Source: Ignavibacteria bacterium
GTDB lineage: Bacteria; Bacteroidota; Ignavibacteria; Tepidaquicellales; Tepidaquicellaceae
DNA: 64,000 nucleotides
Assembly: GCA_019187405.1 (NCBI GenBank)
Contig: JABAQZ010000001.1
Span: forward strand, 1 to 64,000
Direction: 5' to 3'
The first letter of the stretch is position 1; every line of letters starts with the position of its first letter. The translations under genes were made by a program, and so were the position numbers. Positions 9,031 through 20,006 of this stretch are shown piece by piece. Under the pieces are notes generated by a model, which was not told the origin of the DNA, ran no database searches, and saw only the letters and a program-made list of their open reading frames with translations.

Positions 9031-9512
9031 AAAAATTAATTTCGATTTATCCCGGAACGTTTGATCCGGTAACTTACGGTCATCTCGATATCATTAAACG
9101 CGCCTCTGATTTGTTTGATAAGGTTATTGTAACCATTGCTGTCAATCCAAATAAGAAACCTCTGTTTTCAATTGAAGAAAGAATAGAAATGTTAATCAAT
9201 GAGTTGACATCAATCAAGAATGCTGAAGTTGATTCATTTAGCGGTTTACTTGTCAAATATGCCGAAGAAAAGAAAGCAGATGTTATTGTAAGAGGTCTGC
9301 GAGCAATTTCCGATTTTGAGTATGAGTTTCAGATGTCTCTGACTAACAGAAAAATGAGTCCTGCAATTAATACCATTTTCATGATGCCAAGCGAGAAATA
9401 TTCTTTTCTGAATTCATCACTTGTCAGAGAACTCGCATCCTTTAATGCTGACGTAAAAGATTTTGTACCGGAAAATGTTAATAACAAACTTAAAGAAAAA
9501 TTTTCACGCTGA
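9027..9512 (+). CDS. coaD: Pantetheine-phosphate adenylyltransferase CoaD
   Basis: A 161-residue enzyme catalysing the fourth step of coenzyme A synthesis, in which 4'-phosphopantetheine and ATP give dephospho-CoA. The nucleotidyltransferase motif is seen as YPGTFDPVTYGHLDII, with the conserved Gly-His, and the C-terminal signature is SFLNSSLVRELA. VIVRGLRAISDFEYE is the usual substrate-binding stretch. Length is typical. It overlaps rsmD by four bases and is the last gene of this plus-strand run. A convergent gene ends 22 bases downstream, with no obvious terminator between. Confidence 0.96.
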   Translation: MKKLISIYPGTFDPVTYGHLDIIKRASDLFDKVIVTIAVNPNKKPLFSIEERIEMLINELTSIKNAEVDSFSGLLVKYAEEKKADVIVRGLRAISDFEYEFQMSLTNRKMSPAINTIFMMPSEKYSFLNSSLVRELASFNADVKDFVPENVNNKLKEKFSR

Positions 9513-9534
9513 ATTTAAATATTGCCAAGTAATT

Positions 9535-10032
9535 TCAGTTGGAAAAAACTGTTGACAGATCGACACTTTTATAATTTTCGTTTAAGAAAAACTCAAGCAA
9601 TTCCCTGAAATCATCTGCTCCGAGAAATCCCGAGAGATTATTTTCTTCGTCGCCGTTGTATTTGAATTTAATCACGCTGCCGTCGGGATTCATGAAGATA
9701 AATGTCGGGTATCCAGTAGAACCCAGCGTTTTTGCAAGTTCGGATGAAGTAAACTCCTTGCCGTTATAAGTAACTTTATCCTGACTATCTGCATTTAATT
9801 TGACAAAAACATAACGGGATAATACTGACTGAATTTCAGGTTTTGAATAAATTTCAGAATCCATTTTGTTAGACCATTTATCAGAACCCGAAAAAACATC
9901 GACAAATATTTTTTTTCCGGTTGATTTTGCCGTTTGAAGACCTTCGTTAATATTCAAAGGTGTTTGAGAGTAAGAGATGGAATAACTTAAAAAGATAATT
10001 GCCGTAACGGCTAAGCTTTTTATCGTATTCAT
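9535..10032 (-). CDS. Secreted thioredoxin-fold protein lacking the CxxC active site
   Basis: A 165-residue protein with a Sec signal peptide (about 1-22, ending SYSQ) and a thioredoxin_7/DUF255-like fold. KKIFVDVFSG, then KMDSEIYSKPEIQSVL, FVKLNAD, and the cis-proline region GSTGYPTFIFMNPDG align with the family. At the place of the usual WCxxC redox motif the sequence reads GSDKWSNKM, so both active-site cysteines are absent (Asp and Ser in their positions by my alignment). It therefore probably does not act as a disulphide oxidoreductase and may serve in binding. It lies alone, downstream of uppP on the same strand. Confidence 0.75.
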   Translation of the reverse strand: MNTIKSLAVTAIIFLSYSISYSQTPLNINEGLQTAKSTGKKIFVDVFSGSDKWSNKMDSEIYSKPEIQSVLSRYVFVKLNADSQDKVTYNGKEFTSSELAKTLGSTGYPTFIFMNPDGSVIKFKYNGDEENNLSGFLGADDFRELLEFFLNENYKSVDLSTVFSN

Positions 10033-10166
10033 AATTCTGTTATTTTGGATTAATTTAACAGTTACTTCAACAATTAAAAATTCAAAATGATTCTTTTTTG
10101 TATCGTGAAATTTTGGAAAGAGTATAAATCTGATTAAATTTTTTTAATTCTCAGCTCGCTTACTTC

Positions 10167-10997
10167 CTAATTCATATTCTGCAGCACTCCCGCTGATAAC
10201 AGTATCAGTATTATAAATCCAAGAATTATTCTGTATATAATGAAAATGTAATTACTCTTTGTTTTCAGATATGAAATGAGAAATGCAATTGCAAGATAAC
10301 CTGAAATACCGGAAATTATTGTCGCTATTATCAGTCCTGTTTTGTTTTCGTTTAGCAATAAATCCCGTTCTTTGTAAAGCTCATAAATTCCGCTTAATGC
10401 AATTGCAGGTATGCTTAATAGAAATGAATATCTTGCAGCAACATCTCTTTTCAATCCCATGAAAAGTCCGGCAGTTATCGTAACTCCGCTTCTTGAACTT
10501 CCCGGTATCAATGCAAGCGCTTGTGCAATACCGATTACTATCCCGTCTTTGACGCCTATCTGAAGAAAATCCGTGTTTCTCTTTCCGGTTTTTTCCGCAA
10601 TGTATAAAAAAATCGCAAGTACGATTAAGGCAAAGCTGATAACATACAATCCTCTTGCCTCGTTCTCAATGAATTTTTTAAAAAGTAATCCGCAAATTGA
10701 AATGGGAATTGTTCCGATAATTATAAGTGTGAATATTCTCGATTCGGGATTTGAAAGGAAATCCTTTTTTTTGACAGCTTTAAAAAATCCTTTCGTAAGT
10801 TCGACAATGTCATTCTTGAAATAAATCAATGTGGCAATCAGAGTACCTATTTGAATAACGGCGCTGTATGCTGCTCCAATGTCTTTCCAACCGAGCAGAG
10901 CCGGTATGATTCTCAGATGTGCCGTACTGCTTATGGGTATAAATTCCGTAAGTCCCTGGATTATGCCGAGTACTACAGCGTGAATTAATTCCTGCAA
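10167..10997 (-). CDS. uppP: Undecaprenyl-diphosphatase UppP (BacA)
   Basis: A 276-residue membrane enzyme that dephosphorylates undecaprenyl pyrophosphate to recycle the lipid carrier for peptidoglycan and other wall polymers, and confers some bacitracin tolerance. The two catalytic motifs are present: QGLTEFIPISSTAHL near the N-terminus and IPGSSRSGVTI in the middle. About eight hydrophobic segments are seen. The start is TTG, 15 bases after the gyrB stop, so it is probably the last gene of the dnaN/recF/gyrB transcript. Confidence 0.95.
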   Translation of the reverse strand: MQELIHAVVLGIIQGLTEFIPISSTAHLRIIPALLGWKDIGAAYSAVIQIGTLIATLIYFKNDIVELTKGFFKAVKKKDFLSNPESRIFTLIIIGTIPISICGLLFKKFIENEARGLYVISFALIVLAIFLYIAEKTGKRNTDFLQIGVKDGIVIGIAQALALIPGSSRSGVTITAGLFMGLKRDVAARYSFLLSIPAIALSGIYELYKERDLLLNENKTGLIIATIISGISGYLAIAFLISYLKTKSNYIFIIYRIILGFIILILLSAGVLQNMN

Positions 10998-11012
10998 TCT
11001 ACTTGAATAAAT

Positions 11013-13318
<2,306 letters not shown>

Positions 13319-14627
13319 GTCTGTTTATCAATGTACCGTTTTCAATTTCAAATACCGATATCTCTTCTTCTCCATAAAAAACTTTTAGATTTTCCAAATA
13401 CCCTTTATCAGTCGTAGTTAAAAATATCTGTCCGTAATCTTTTAAATGCGAAATTATACTCGAAACCCTGCTTTCGTCAAGTTCAGACAGTACATCATCC
13501 AGCAGCAAAATCGGATCGGTTGATTTTTTATGCTTCAGATAATCATACTCCGATAACTTCAGCGCGACAATGCATGTCTTGTGCTCGCCCTGCGATGCAA
13601 AATGTTTAATGTCAAAATAATCACCGTCTCGCTTTTTTAGTCTGAATATATAATCATCTCTTTGCGGTCCTGCAAGTGAAACAGCCCTTGATATTTCCTC
13701 TTCGCTTTTTTCATTTAAAACTCTTGACATGCATTCTTTAATATCGTCAATTGAAGTTTCCTCGCTTCCGTTTAATTCGGTTTCAAATATTTCCGAATAA
13801 TATGTTATCCTGCTCTTATGACCTTCCGAAGAAAGAAATGAAAAATTCTTTTCAAAGTATTTTTCAAACTCTTTCAGAAAATTTATTCTTTTAAAAATTA
13901 TTTTGGATGAAATATCCGACAGCTTTTCATTATACGAATTAAGCATGTCTGTGAATTCAGCTTTGGCGTATTTTTTAAGAACAGTATAATTTTTTAGCAG
14001 AGCATTCTTTTGTTTCAAAATCTTTACAAGCTCTTTTAGATAATCCAGATAAAGTCTACTTGCCTGTGAAATAAGTATATCAAAGAATCTCCGTCTGTCG
14101 GAAGGGTTTCCGTGCGTAATATCCAGACTCTTTGGTGAAAGTATTACCATAGGATATCTTCCGAAAATTTCCGATGAAAAAGCGGAAACCTTTTCCTTGT
14201 TTTTATAAATCGCTTTTAACCTCGCAATGCTGTTATACCCAACTGTTATTTTATCCATGTTTTCAAGATCATTCTCAAAAACAGACTCTATTAAAAACTC
14301 TTCTTTGCCAAACTTTACGCAATCAGTTTCCGATGCTCCGAGAAAACTTTTGCCCAGCGCGGAAAATGAAATTGCTTCGAGTATGTTTGTTTTCCCTTGT
14401 CCGTTGTTACCGGAAATGAAATTAAACTTACCATTAAAAATAATCTCTTCTTCCCCGTAGTTTCTGAAATTCCTCAAAATAATCTTTATTATCTTCATTT
14501 CATTTAAATAACAATGAAGAAACTCCCAAGAGGATATTTATCCGTTACAAAATTATTAATGCTTCGAGAATTAAGGCAATGATCGGAATACTGCATTATG
14601 CCGGTTTTAAAAATAAAAAAGCTGAAG

Positions 14628-15767
14628 CTATCCAACTCTTACAGGCATGATCAGTTCTATAAAATCTTCATTGTCCGCCTGCTTGGAAGGTGTTGTTATT
14701 GCAGCTTTGGAAGAATTGCCGAAGCTGATGTTAATTTCTTCCGTTTCCATCTGTGATACTGCATCGAGGAGATAACTTGCATTGAAAGCTATCACAAAAG
14801 GTGATTTATCAAAATCTTCCGAACCGCTGTTGCTTACAAAAGTACATTCGATTGTCTCTTCCCCTTCAGATACAATTTCAGGATTATCCGCTTTGATTTC
14901 CATCGAACCGCTCTTTATCTCAAGCCTCACTCTTTTAGTTATAACATCAGCAAATATCAATGCACGCTTCAGTGAATCCGACAGCAAGATTTTTGATACC
15001 TTCAAAATTTTATCGTTGTCTTTTGGAATTACGTTTTCATAACTCGGAAAAGAATCATCTATCAGCTTTGAATAAATCTCAACGTCCGAGAATGATACTT
15101 TCAGGTCAATGTCATCAAATTCTATATTGGAATCGTCATTGTTATTCAGCTTCATAATGTGCTGTCCGGTCTTCAGAGGAATGATTATTTTTTCTTCAAT
15201 CTCGCTTTGCTTTTTGAAATCTTTCTTGATAATTTTTGCAAGTCGAAACCCGTCAGTAGCCACAAACTTCAGTTCATTCCTGTTAACATCCATCAATACG
15301 CCGGACATGTTTCTTCTTAATTCATCCGTGTTGACCGCATGAATCGTCTTTGAAAGATATCTTTTAAAAGTGTGACCGTCGAGATTGATGGTATGAAGAT
15401 CGCTTTTTTCTTCCGGAGAAGGAAAATCTTCTGCCGGTTCGCCTCCGATTGTATATTTTCCGTTTGAAGTCTTTATCGTTATTCTGTTTTTGTCATTTAC
15501 TTCTACCGAAAGCGATGCTGAAGTAAGCGTTCTTGAAATATCAAGCAGCCTTCTTGCGGGAATTGCTACTCTTCCGTCTTTTTTACCTTCAACCTCAAGT
15601 GTTGTCCTGATAAAAATCTCGAGATCAGATGCTAACAGCTTCAGTTCGTTTCCTTTCAAATCAAACAATATGTTATCGAGTATAGGTAACGGTGAACGGG
15701 AAGGAATTACTGAATTAAGCTTGGAAAGGTACTCGGCTAATTTATCTCCTTTAACGGAAAACTTCAT
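14628..15767 (-). CDS. dnaN: DNA polymerase III beta sliding clamp
   Basis: A 379-residue protein forming the ring-shaped clamp that tethers the replicative polymerase to DNA. It begins MKFSVKGDKLAEYL and shows the expected three-fold repeat: PILDNILFDLKGNELKLLASDLE in domain 1, RNMSGVLMDVNRNELKFVATDGFRLA in domain 2, and the end motif VELIMPVRVG-like FIELIMPVRVG. It is the first gene of the dnaN-recF-dciA-gyrB-uppP cluster. The spacer upstream (15768-16014) carries the terminator of the ACIII locus. dnaA is not adjacent; it is at about 61 kb. Confidence 0.96.
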   Translation of the reverse strand: MKFSVKGDKLAEYLSKLNSVIPSRSPLPILDNILFDLKGNELKLLASDLEIFIRTTLEVEGKKDGRVAIPARRLLDISRTLTSASLSVEVNDKNRITIKTSNGKYTIGGEPAEDFPSPEEKSDLHTINLDGHTFKRYLSKTIHAVNTDELRRNMSGVLMDVNRNELKFVATDGFRLAKIIKKDFKKQSEIEEKIIIPLKTGQHIMKLNNNDDSNIEFDDIDLKVSFSDVEIYSKLIDDSFPSYENVIPKDNDKILKVSKILLSDSLKRALIFADVITKRVRLEIKSGSMEIKADNPEIVSEGEETIECTFVSNSGSEDFDKSPFVIAFNASYLLDAVSQMETEEINISFGNSSKAAITTPSKQADNEDFIELIMPVRVG

Positions 15768-15954
15768 ATACAGTAAAAATTTTTTTATTAAATTTTATGA
15801 AAAATACATATTAAATAGCCGATTTTCAATGTTTAATGGCAATTGTAAATTCAAACCGACTCTGATATTTAATTCATATTTGTTAATGAATAAATACTAA
15901 ACTATATCCTAAATAATTTTGAAACATTGTCTCCAAAAACTTTTTTAAAATAAA

Positions 15955-15987
15955 AAAAAAATTCCGTCTTTCATTTGACGGAATTTT
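15955..15987 (-). terminator. Rho-independent terminator ending the ACIII distal genes
   Basis: A perfect stem AATTCCGTC (15960-15968) / GACGGAATT (15977-15985), extendable by two A-T pairs, with an 8-base loop. On the minus strand it is followed by a run of nine or more T. It lies about 30 bases past the stop of the mono-heme cytochrome gene and before dnaN. Confidence 0.85.
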
Positions 15988-16014
15988 CTATTAATGATAA
16001 AAATACGTTTTTGA

Positions 16015-16965
16015 TTATGCTTTGTATTTTGCAAAGAGATCTTTAAGATAAACGTAAATTCTGTTCATGGTATCGGGTTTTATCTGATAAACAGAAGCTT
16101 TAAGTCCTTTGTCAATCGGATCGGTTCCGGCAAATTTGATAAATTCTTCCGGGCTTTCAGTCCATTTTGTATTGGATGCAAGCGATGTCAAAGCTTTTTT
16201 CTTATCTGAAATTAATTCATTCAGCAAAAAGGCAATTGTGTCTTTTGTCGAGGCATCTATGTCTGCAACAATTTTGGCAATATTTGCTTTAATCGTATCT
16301 GCCTTTAGTATATTCAGATCCATAGCAAGTGAAATGGGAATCTGGTTGGGTTCCTTCACTCCATTTGACAGACTGTATTTTTCATCAAGCGCTTTGAGAT
16401 CTTCGGGACTGTCTTTTGGATAAGCAGGATTGAACGTTCTGACATATTGTATGATTGCAAATCTGTCCTCAGGACTTATAGTGCTGAAGCTTGCCATTCC
16501 GGTATTTGGAATACCTTCCTGAAGAGTAACATACATATTTGAAATTTTTTGTCCGATTTTCCATTGCTGTGCCGACAGGTCAACAAAATTTCTCGGCGGA
16601 GGATTGAGCGCTCCTCCTGCAGGTCCGTTACCGGCGCCGGTTTCTCCGTGACAGCTTGAACAATAGGTGTTGTAAAGATTCTTTCCCTTATCCGCAATTT
16701 CCTGCGAAGGCGTGCTTAACTTTATCACGTCCACCGGCGGACTGATGCTTCCTTTCTTGACAGGAAGCGAAACTCTCATGTTTGAATCCGAAGACAGAAG
16801 CTCTTTTGCATAAAATAATTTATTGTAATCAATCGTCTTTACGTATCTTGCGCCGAGAAATACAATAAATACAAGAAGAAGCATGTAAATAACTCCGTAA
16901 AATTTTTCCAGATCCCTGAAGTAATCAAAAATGTTAAACTTTTTCTTATTGCTGCCGTGTGACAT
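16015..16965 (-). CDS. Membrane-anchored mono-heme cytochrome c of the ACIII locus (ActE-like)
   Basis: A 316-residue protein with one membrane segment at about 24-40 and a cytochrome c domain outside. The heme site is CSSCH at residues 102-106, and Met157 in NTGMASF is the likely axial ligand. The GNGPAGGALNPPPRNF stretch after the heme is typical of ACIII-associated cytochromes. The C-terminal 140 residues are helical and unrecognised. It lies 23 bases after actF and ends the transcript. Because an ActE-like heme domain is also fused to ActD upstream, this may be a second, extra cytochrome of the complex or its electron acceptor. Confidence 0.8.
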   Translation of the reverse strand: MSHGSNKKKFNIFDYFRDLEKFYGVIYMLLLVFIVFLGARYVKTIDYNKLFYAKELLSSDSNMRVSLPVKKGSISPPVDVIKLSTPSQEIADKGKNLYNTYCSSCHGETGAGNGPAGGALNPPPRNFVDLSAQQWKIGQKISNMYVTLQEGIPNTGMASFSTISPEDRFAIIQYVRTFNPAYPKDSPEDLKALDEKYSLSNGVKEPNQIPISLAMDLNILKADTIKANIAKIVADIDASTKDTIAFLLNELISDKKKALTSLASNTKWTESPEEFIKFAGTDPIDKGLKASVYQIKPDTMNRIYVYLKDLFAKYKA

Positions 16966-16988
16966 ATTGTTTTTATAAAATGTACTTT

Positions 16989-18161
16989 TTAATTCAAATG
17001 AAATTTTAATCCCGCTTCGAGTTTAGGATCTCCGACAGGAATCATGTTAACCTTGTTTGCTCTAATTCTGAATACCGTAATGATGAGTCCAACAGCAAAC
17101 ATCATGAAGCCGAGTTCGCTCCAGCCGAATTCAAAACCGTCCTTGAAATAAGTCGGCATGATCATCCAATATAGATCATAAAAATGAACCGCAAGTATCC
17201 AAACTGCCATAATCTTAAGCAGTTTCGGGCTTACTTTAGCGCTTCTCGGCATAAGTAAAATAAAAGGAATTACAAAATGCAATATCACAAGCCCTACCGA
17301 AAAATATGTCCAGCTTCCTTTCATTCTCATCATAATCCAGAATGTTTCTTCGGGAATATCAGCATACCAGATTAGCATATATTGAGAAAAACCAATATAT
17401 GCCCAGAATATATTAAAAGCAAACATCAGCGTACCAAAGCTGTAATAATTATTATTGCCGATTCTTTTATCGAGATATCCGTTTTCATTGAGCATCACTG
17501 CGCAAAAAGTAGCTGCTGCAAATGAAGACAACAGCGTCCCTGCAAAATAATAAACCCCGAACATTGTAGAAAACCAGTGATACTCCAGACTCATCATCCA
17601 GTCAATAGCTGTAATTGTTATTGTTACAATGAACAGTATAGCAAAAATTGTAGAAAACCTGATATTCTTTTTTGTCAACAAAGGATCTTTTGAGATGTCC
17701 TGCTTCTGTGAATTGCTGATAAACAGATAAAAGAAAATTAACCAAATCAACAGAACAAATCCTGTTCTGAAATAAAAGAAGTTTTCATTAAGATATGGTT
17801 CCTTTGAACGCAAAAGAGGATCTGTCTCCAGCATTTCCTTGTGTGTCCAGTGAAATATATCGTGCATGCCGATGATTAACGGAATTACGAGTATAACAAG
17901 CAGAGGAATTATTGAAGCCAGAAACTCCGATATTCGTCTAAACGGAGTGCTCCATGTGGCTCCTGCAAGATATTCAAGCGCTACGAGAGCAAGCGAGCCG
18001 ACACCTATGCTGACAAGAAACATATACATCCACAGGTAATCAAAAAAAGCTCTGTGAGGATTTACGGCGAATGCAAGAATTATCAGAACTATTCCTGCGC
18101 CGAGAAGCGCAAAACCGGTAGTTCCGACTTTTGATGGTAAAGGTTTTTTCTGATATTCCAT
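16989..18161 (-). CDS. Alternative complex III membrane subunit ActF
   Basis: A 390-residue NrfD/PsrC-related membrane protein with about ten hydrophobic segments. Recognisable stretches are DYLWMYMFLVSIGVGSLALVAL, the WSTPFRR loop, HKEMLETDP, and AIDWMMSLEYHWFSTMFGVY, all typical of the ActF/'quinol:cytochrome c oxidoreductase' membrane subunit. In ACIII, ActC and ActF form the two membrane modules that bind quinol and may move protons. It sits downstream of the ATP-grasp gene, not directly behind actDE, and upstream of a cytochrome c gene. Confidence 0.9.
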   Translation of the reverse strand: MEYQKKPLPSKVGTTGFALLGAGIVLIILAFAVNPHRAFFDYLWMYMFLVSIGVGSLALVALEYLAGATWSTPFRRISEFLASIIPLLVILVIPLIIGMHDIFHWTHKEMLETDPLLRSKEPYLNENFFYFRTGFVLLIWLIFFYLFISNSQKQDISKDPLLTKKNIRFSTIFAILFIVTITITAIDWMMSLEYHWFSTMFGVYYFAGTLLSSFAAATFCAVMLNENGYLDKRIGNNNYYSFGTLMFAFNIFWAYIGFSQYMLIWYADIPEETFWIMMRMKGSWTYFSVGLVILHFVIPFILLMPRSAKVSPKLLKIMAVWILAVHFYDLYWMIMPTYFKDGFEFGWSELGFMMFAVGLIITVFRIRANKVNMIPVGDPKLEAGLKFHLN

Positions 18162-18240
18162 GATAAAATTAATGTATGCAATTTACTTAATTTTATTCAT
18201 TTTTTTTACCACAAAATTCTTACCGAACTGAAATTTTTTT

Positions 18241-19809
18241 TTAACCGCTGCATTCAAAATCAAGTACTCGGATCGCTTTATCGTAAAATTTTTTTGCTCT
18301 TCCCGGAGAGCTGCCGATACATACAAGTCCGAGCTTGCCGAATTCCGAAAGCGCTCCCAATAAATGAAAGACAACGCCTTCCTGCGCGGCTCCGTCATAC
18401 ATCAAACCGTGAAACATTGCTATGTCTATCAGATCATCGGGCGTGGTACCGATATATTTATCACTCTGCACATTATCCGATGCGAAATAATATCTTTGAT
18501 TTCCGCTTGCGGTTACATAGACTCCCTCTTCTGAATTGTATTTTCCATTTGTAAGAAACTGTATCATCATAAAAGGATGAGTTGTGCCGCCTTTGCGGAG
18601 ATTGATTTCGATTGCGTAATGTTTCCATTTGTCGTCATCCTGCTTTATGGAAATGAAATCCACCGCAAATCTCCCCATCACTCCTTTTTTGGATAGATAA
18701 AGCGAAACCTTAGTACCCATGTCAGCCAACTCTGAAGCATACTGCCTGTCTGCGGGAAAAATCGCACCGAGAAATACCTGAGCGTCATCACCGCCAAGAA
18801 GCTGATCATGCGTACTTGCAATCTCAATCTTATCCGAAGTTCCGATGACGCACTGAACAGATGGAGAAACCTTTATTTCACCTTCAAGGAACTCCTCGAC
18901 TATACCTTCCATTTCATAAAACCTATCAAAGAACATATCTTTATTTAAATCTTTGGCAACCGTGCTAATATTTTCCCCAAGAGATTTAAGTATGTTTTTT
19001 TTCAGAGATGCATCAATCTTTAGTTCAGGATATCTGTAAACGGCATTTCCATCTCCGCTGAATCCATCATTCATTTTAACGACAGCTTTTTTTATTGCAG
19101 GATTTTTTCTTTTTAGTTCAGCCAAAGCGCTGGCAATATCCTCCTTAGTTTTCAGATCTTCGCTGCCATCGGGCATGTCGATGCCGCATGCACGGAATGT
19201 CTTGCGCGCTCCTGACTTTGAACCTTCATAAAACATGGCTGGGTCGGTGCCAAACAGAGGTATCCCTAACCTTACAGCAAGAGATTTTTCCAGAGGAGTG
19301 ATGTTATAACATGTAAGGTGTGTTGAATCTTTGTCGCTTATGAGTCTTTTTATTCTTTCAATTAGTCGTGGGCGTTCAAGAATTTTTTCTGTCAATGGTT
19401 TGCGCGAGAGATCATAACAGCTGAACATGGTCAGTCTCTGTCTGGCATGACGTCCGGTTATCCCCTGAAGAAGATGAAGATAATAATCAATGATGACTTC
19501 CGATATTGGCATGCTGGAAATATAAATCACTCTTGTTCTCGGCAGTCTTAATAGCATGAGAAGACACAACAATCTTTCCTCATAATGTATCGAACCTTTA
19601 ATCTTTGAAAGTATTTCCATGTCGAGCGTAAGCGAAGGGACAATTACGACTGTTCTCGGTGCGAGGTCATCGGGGAATATTTTTTCGTACTGAACAGCCA
19701 TGCTTTGCTGTAATAGCTCAAAAAGATCATGCTCTTCAGACGTTCCCTGAGGGGGACTTGTATCGTATAAATCAAAGATCTTTTGTTTTGTTATAGTTTC
19801 TAATTTCAT
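18241..19809 (-). CDS. ATP-grasp ligase, PGM1-like
   Basis: A 522-residue cytoplasmic protein. The first 200 residues form a pre-ATP-grasp region (TVVIVPSLTLDMEILSKI, then GRHARQRLTMFSC). The ATP-grasp fold follows, with GARKTFRACGIDMPDG, KKAVVKMNDGFSGDGNAVY, the hinge IVEEFLEG, and the magnesium-binding FAVDFISI and YAIEINLRKGGTTHP. The closing half resembles the family of the peptide ligase PGM1, which joins amino acids or peptides using ATP. The real substrate is unknown. The gene lies between the terminator after actDE and actF on the same strand, so it could be co-transcribed with actF. An unrelated insertion into the locus is the plain alternative. Confidence 0.7.
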   Translation of the reverse strand: MKLETITKQKIFDLYDTSPPQGTSEEHDLFELLQQSMAVQYEKIFPDDLAPRTVVIVPSLTLDMEILSKIKGSIHYEERLLCLLMLLRLPRTRVIYISSMPISEVIIDYYLHLLQGITGRHARQRLTMFSCYDLSRKPLTEKILERPRLIERIKRLISDKDSTHLTCYNITPLEKSLAVRLGIPLFGTDPAMFYEGSKSGARKTFRACGIDMPDGSEDLKTKEDIASALAELKRKNPAIKKAVVKMNDGFSGDGNAVYRYPELKIDASLKKNILKSLGENISTVAKDLNKDMFFDRFYEMEGIVEEFLEGEIKVSPSVQCVIGTSDKIEIASTHDQLLGGDDAQVFLGAIFPADRQYASELADMGTKVSLYLSKKGVMGRFAVDFISIKQDDDKWKHYAIEINLRKGGTTHPFMMIQFLTNGKYNSEEGVYVTASGNQRYYFASDNVQSDKYIGTTPDDLIDIAMFHGLMYDGAAQEGVVFHLLGALSEFGKLGLVCIGSSPGRAKKFYDKAIRVLDFECSG

Positions 19810-19939
19810 TTTATTCTTTTTTAGAGATCCATTTTTCTGAAAATTAAGAAAAGTTAATCTTTAATACAGCATTTAAATCTCATTTATAAATTTAATTTGA
19901 ACCGAGATTTATTTTTATATATGCAAAACACCAAAGATT

Positions 19940-19985
19940 TTTCAAAAAAGAAAACGTGCAGTAAGCATTGAAGCATACTGCACGT
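19940..19985 (-). terminator. Strong rho-independent terminator after the actD-actE fusion gene
   Basis: ACGTGCAGTA (19954-19963) pairs perfectly with TACTGCACGT (19976-19985). On the minus strand the stem is followed by TTTTCTTTTTT. It lies 22 bases past the stop of the actDE gene and 130 bases before the start of the ATP-grasp gene. This splits the ACIII locus into two transcription units, or at least attenuates the distal part. Confidence 0.88.
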
Positions 19986-20006
19986 CAATCAGAAAATTTT
20001 CGGATC

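Noticed and set aside
18183-18398. Small minus-strand frame overlapping the ATP-grasp gene end
   Set aside because: It is a shifted frame within the ATP-grasp C-terminus, with no start signal and basic low-information content.
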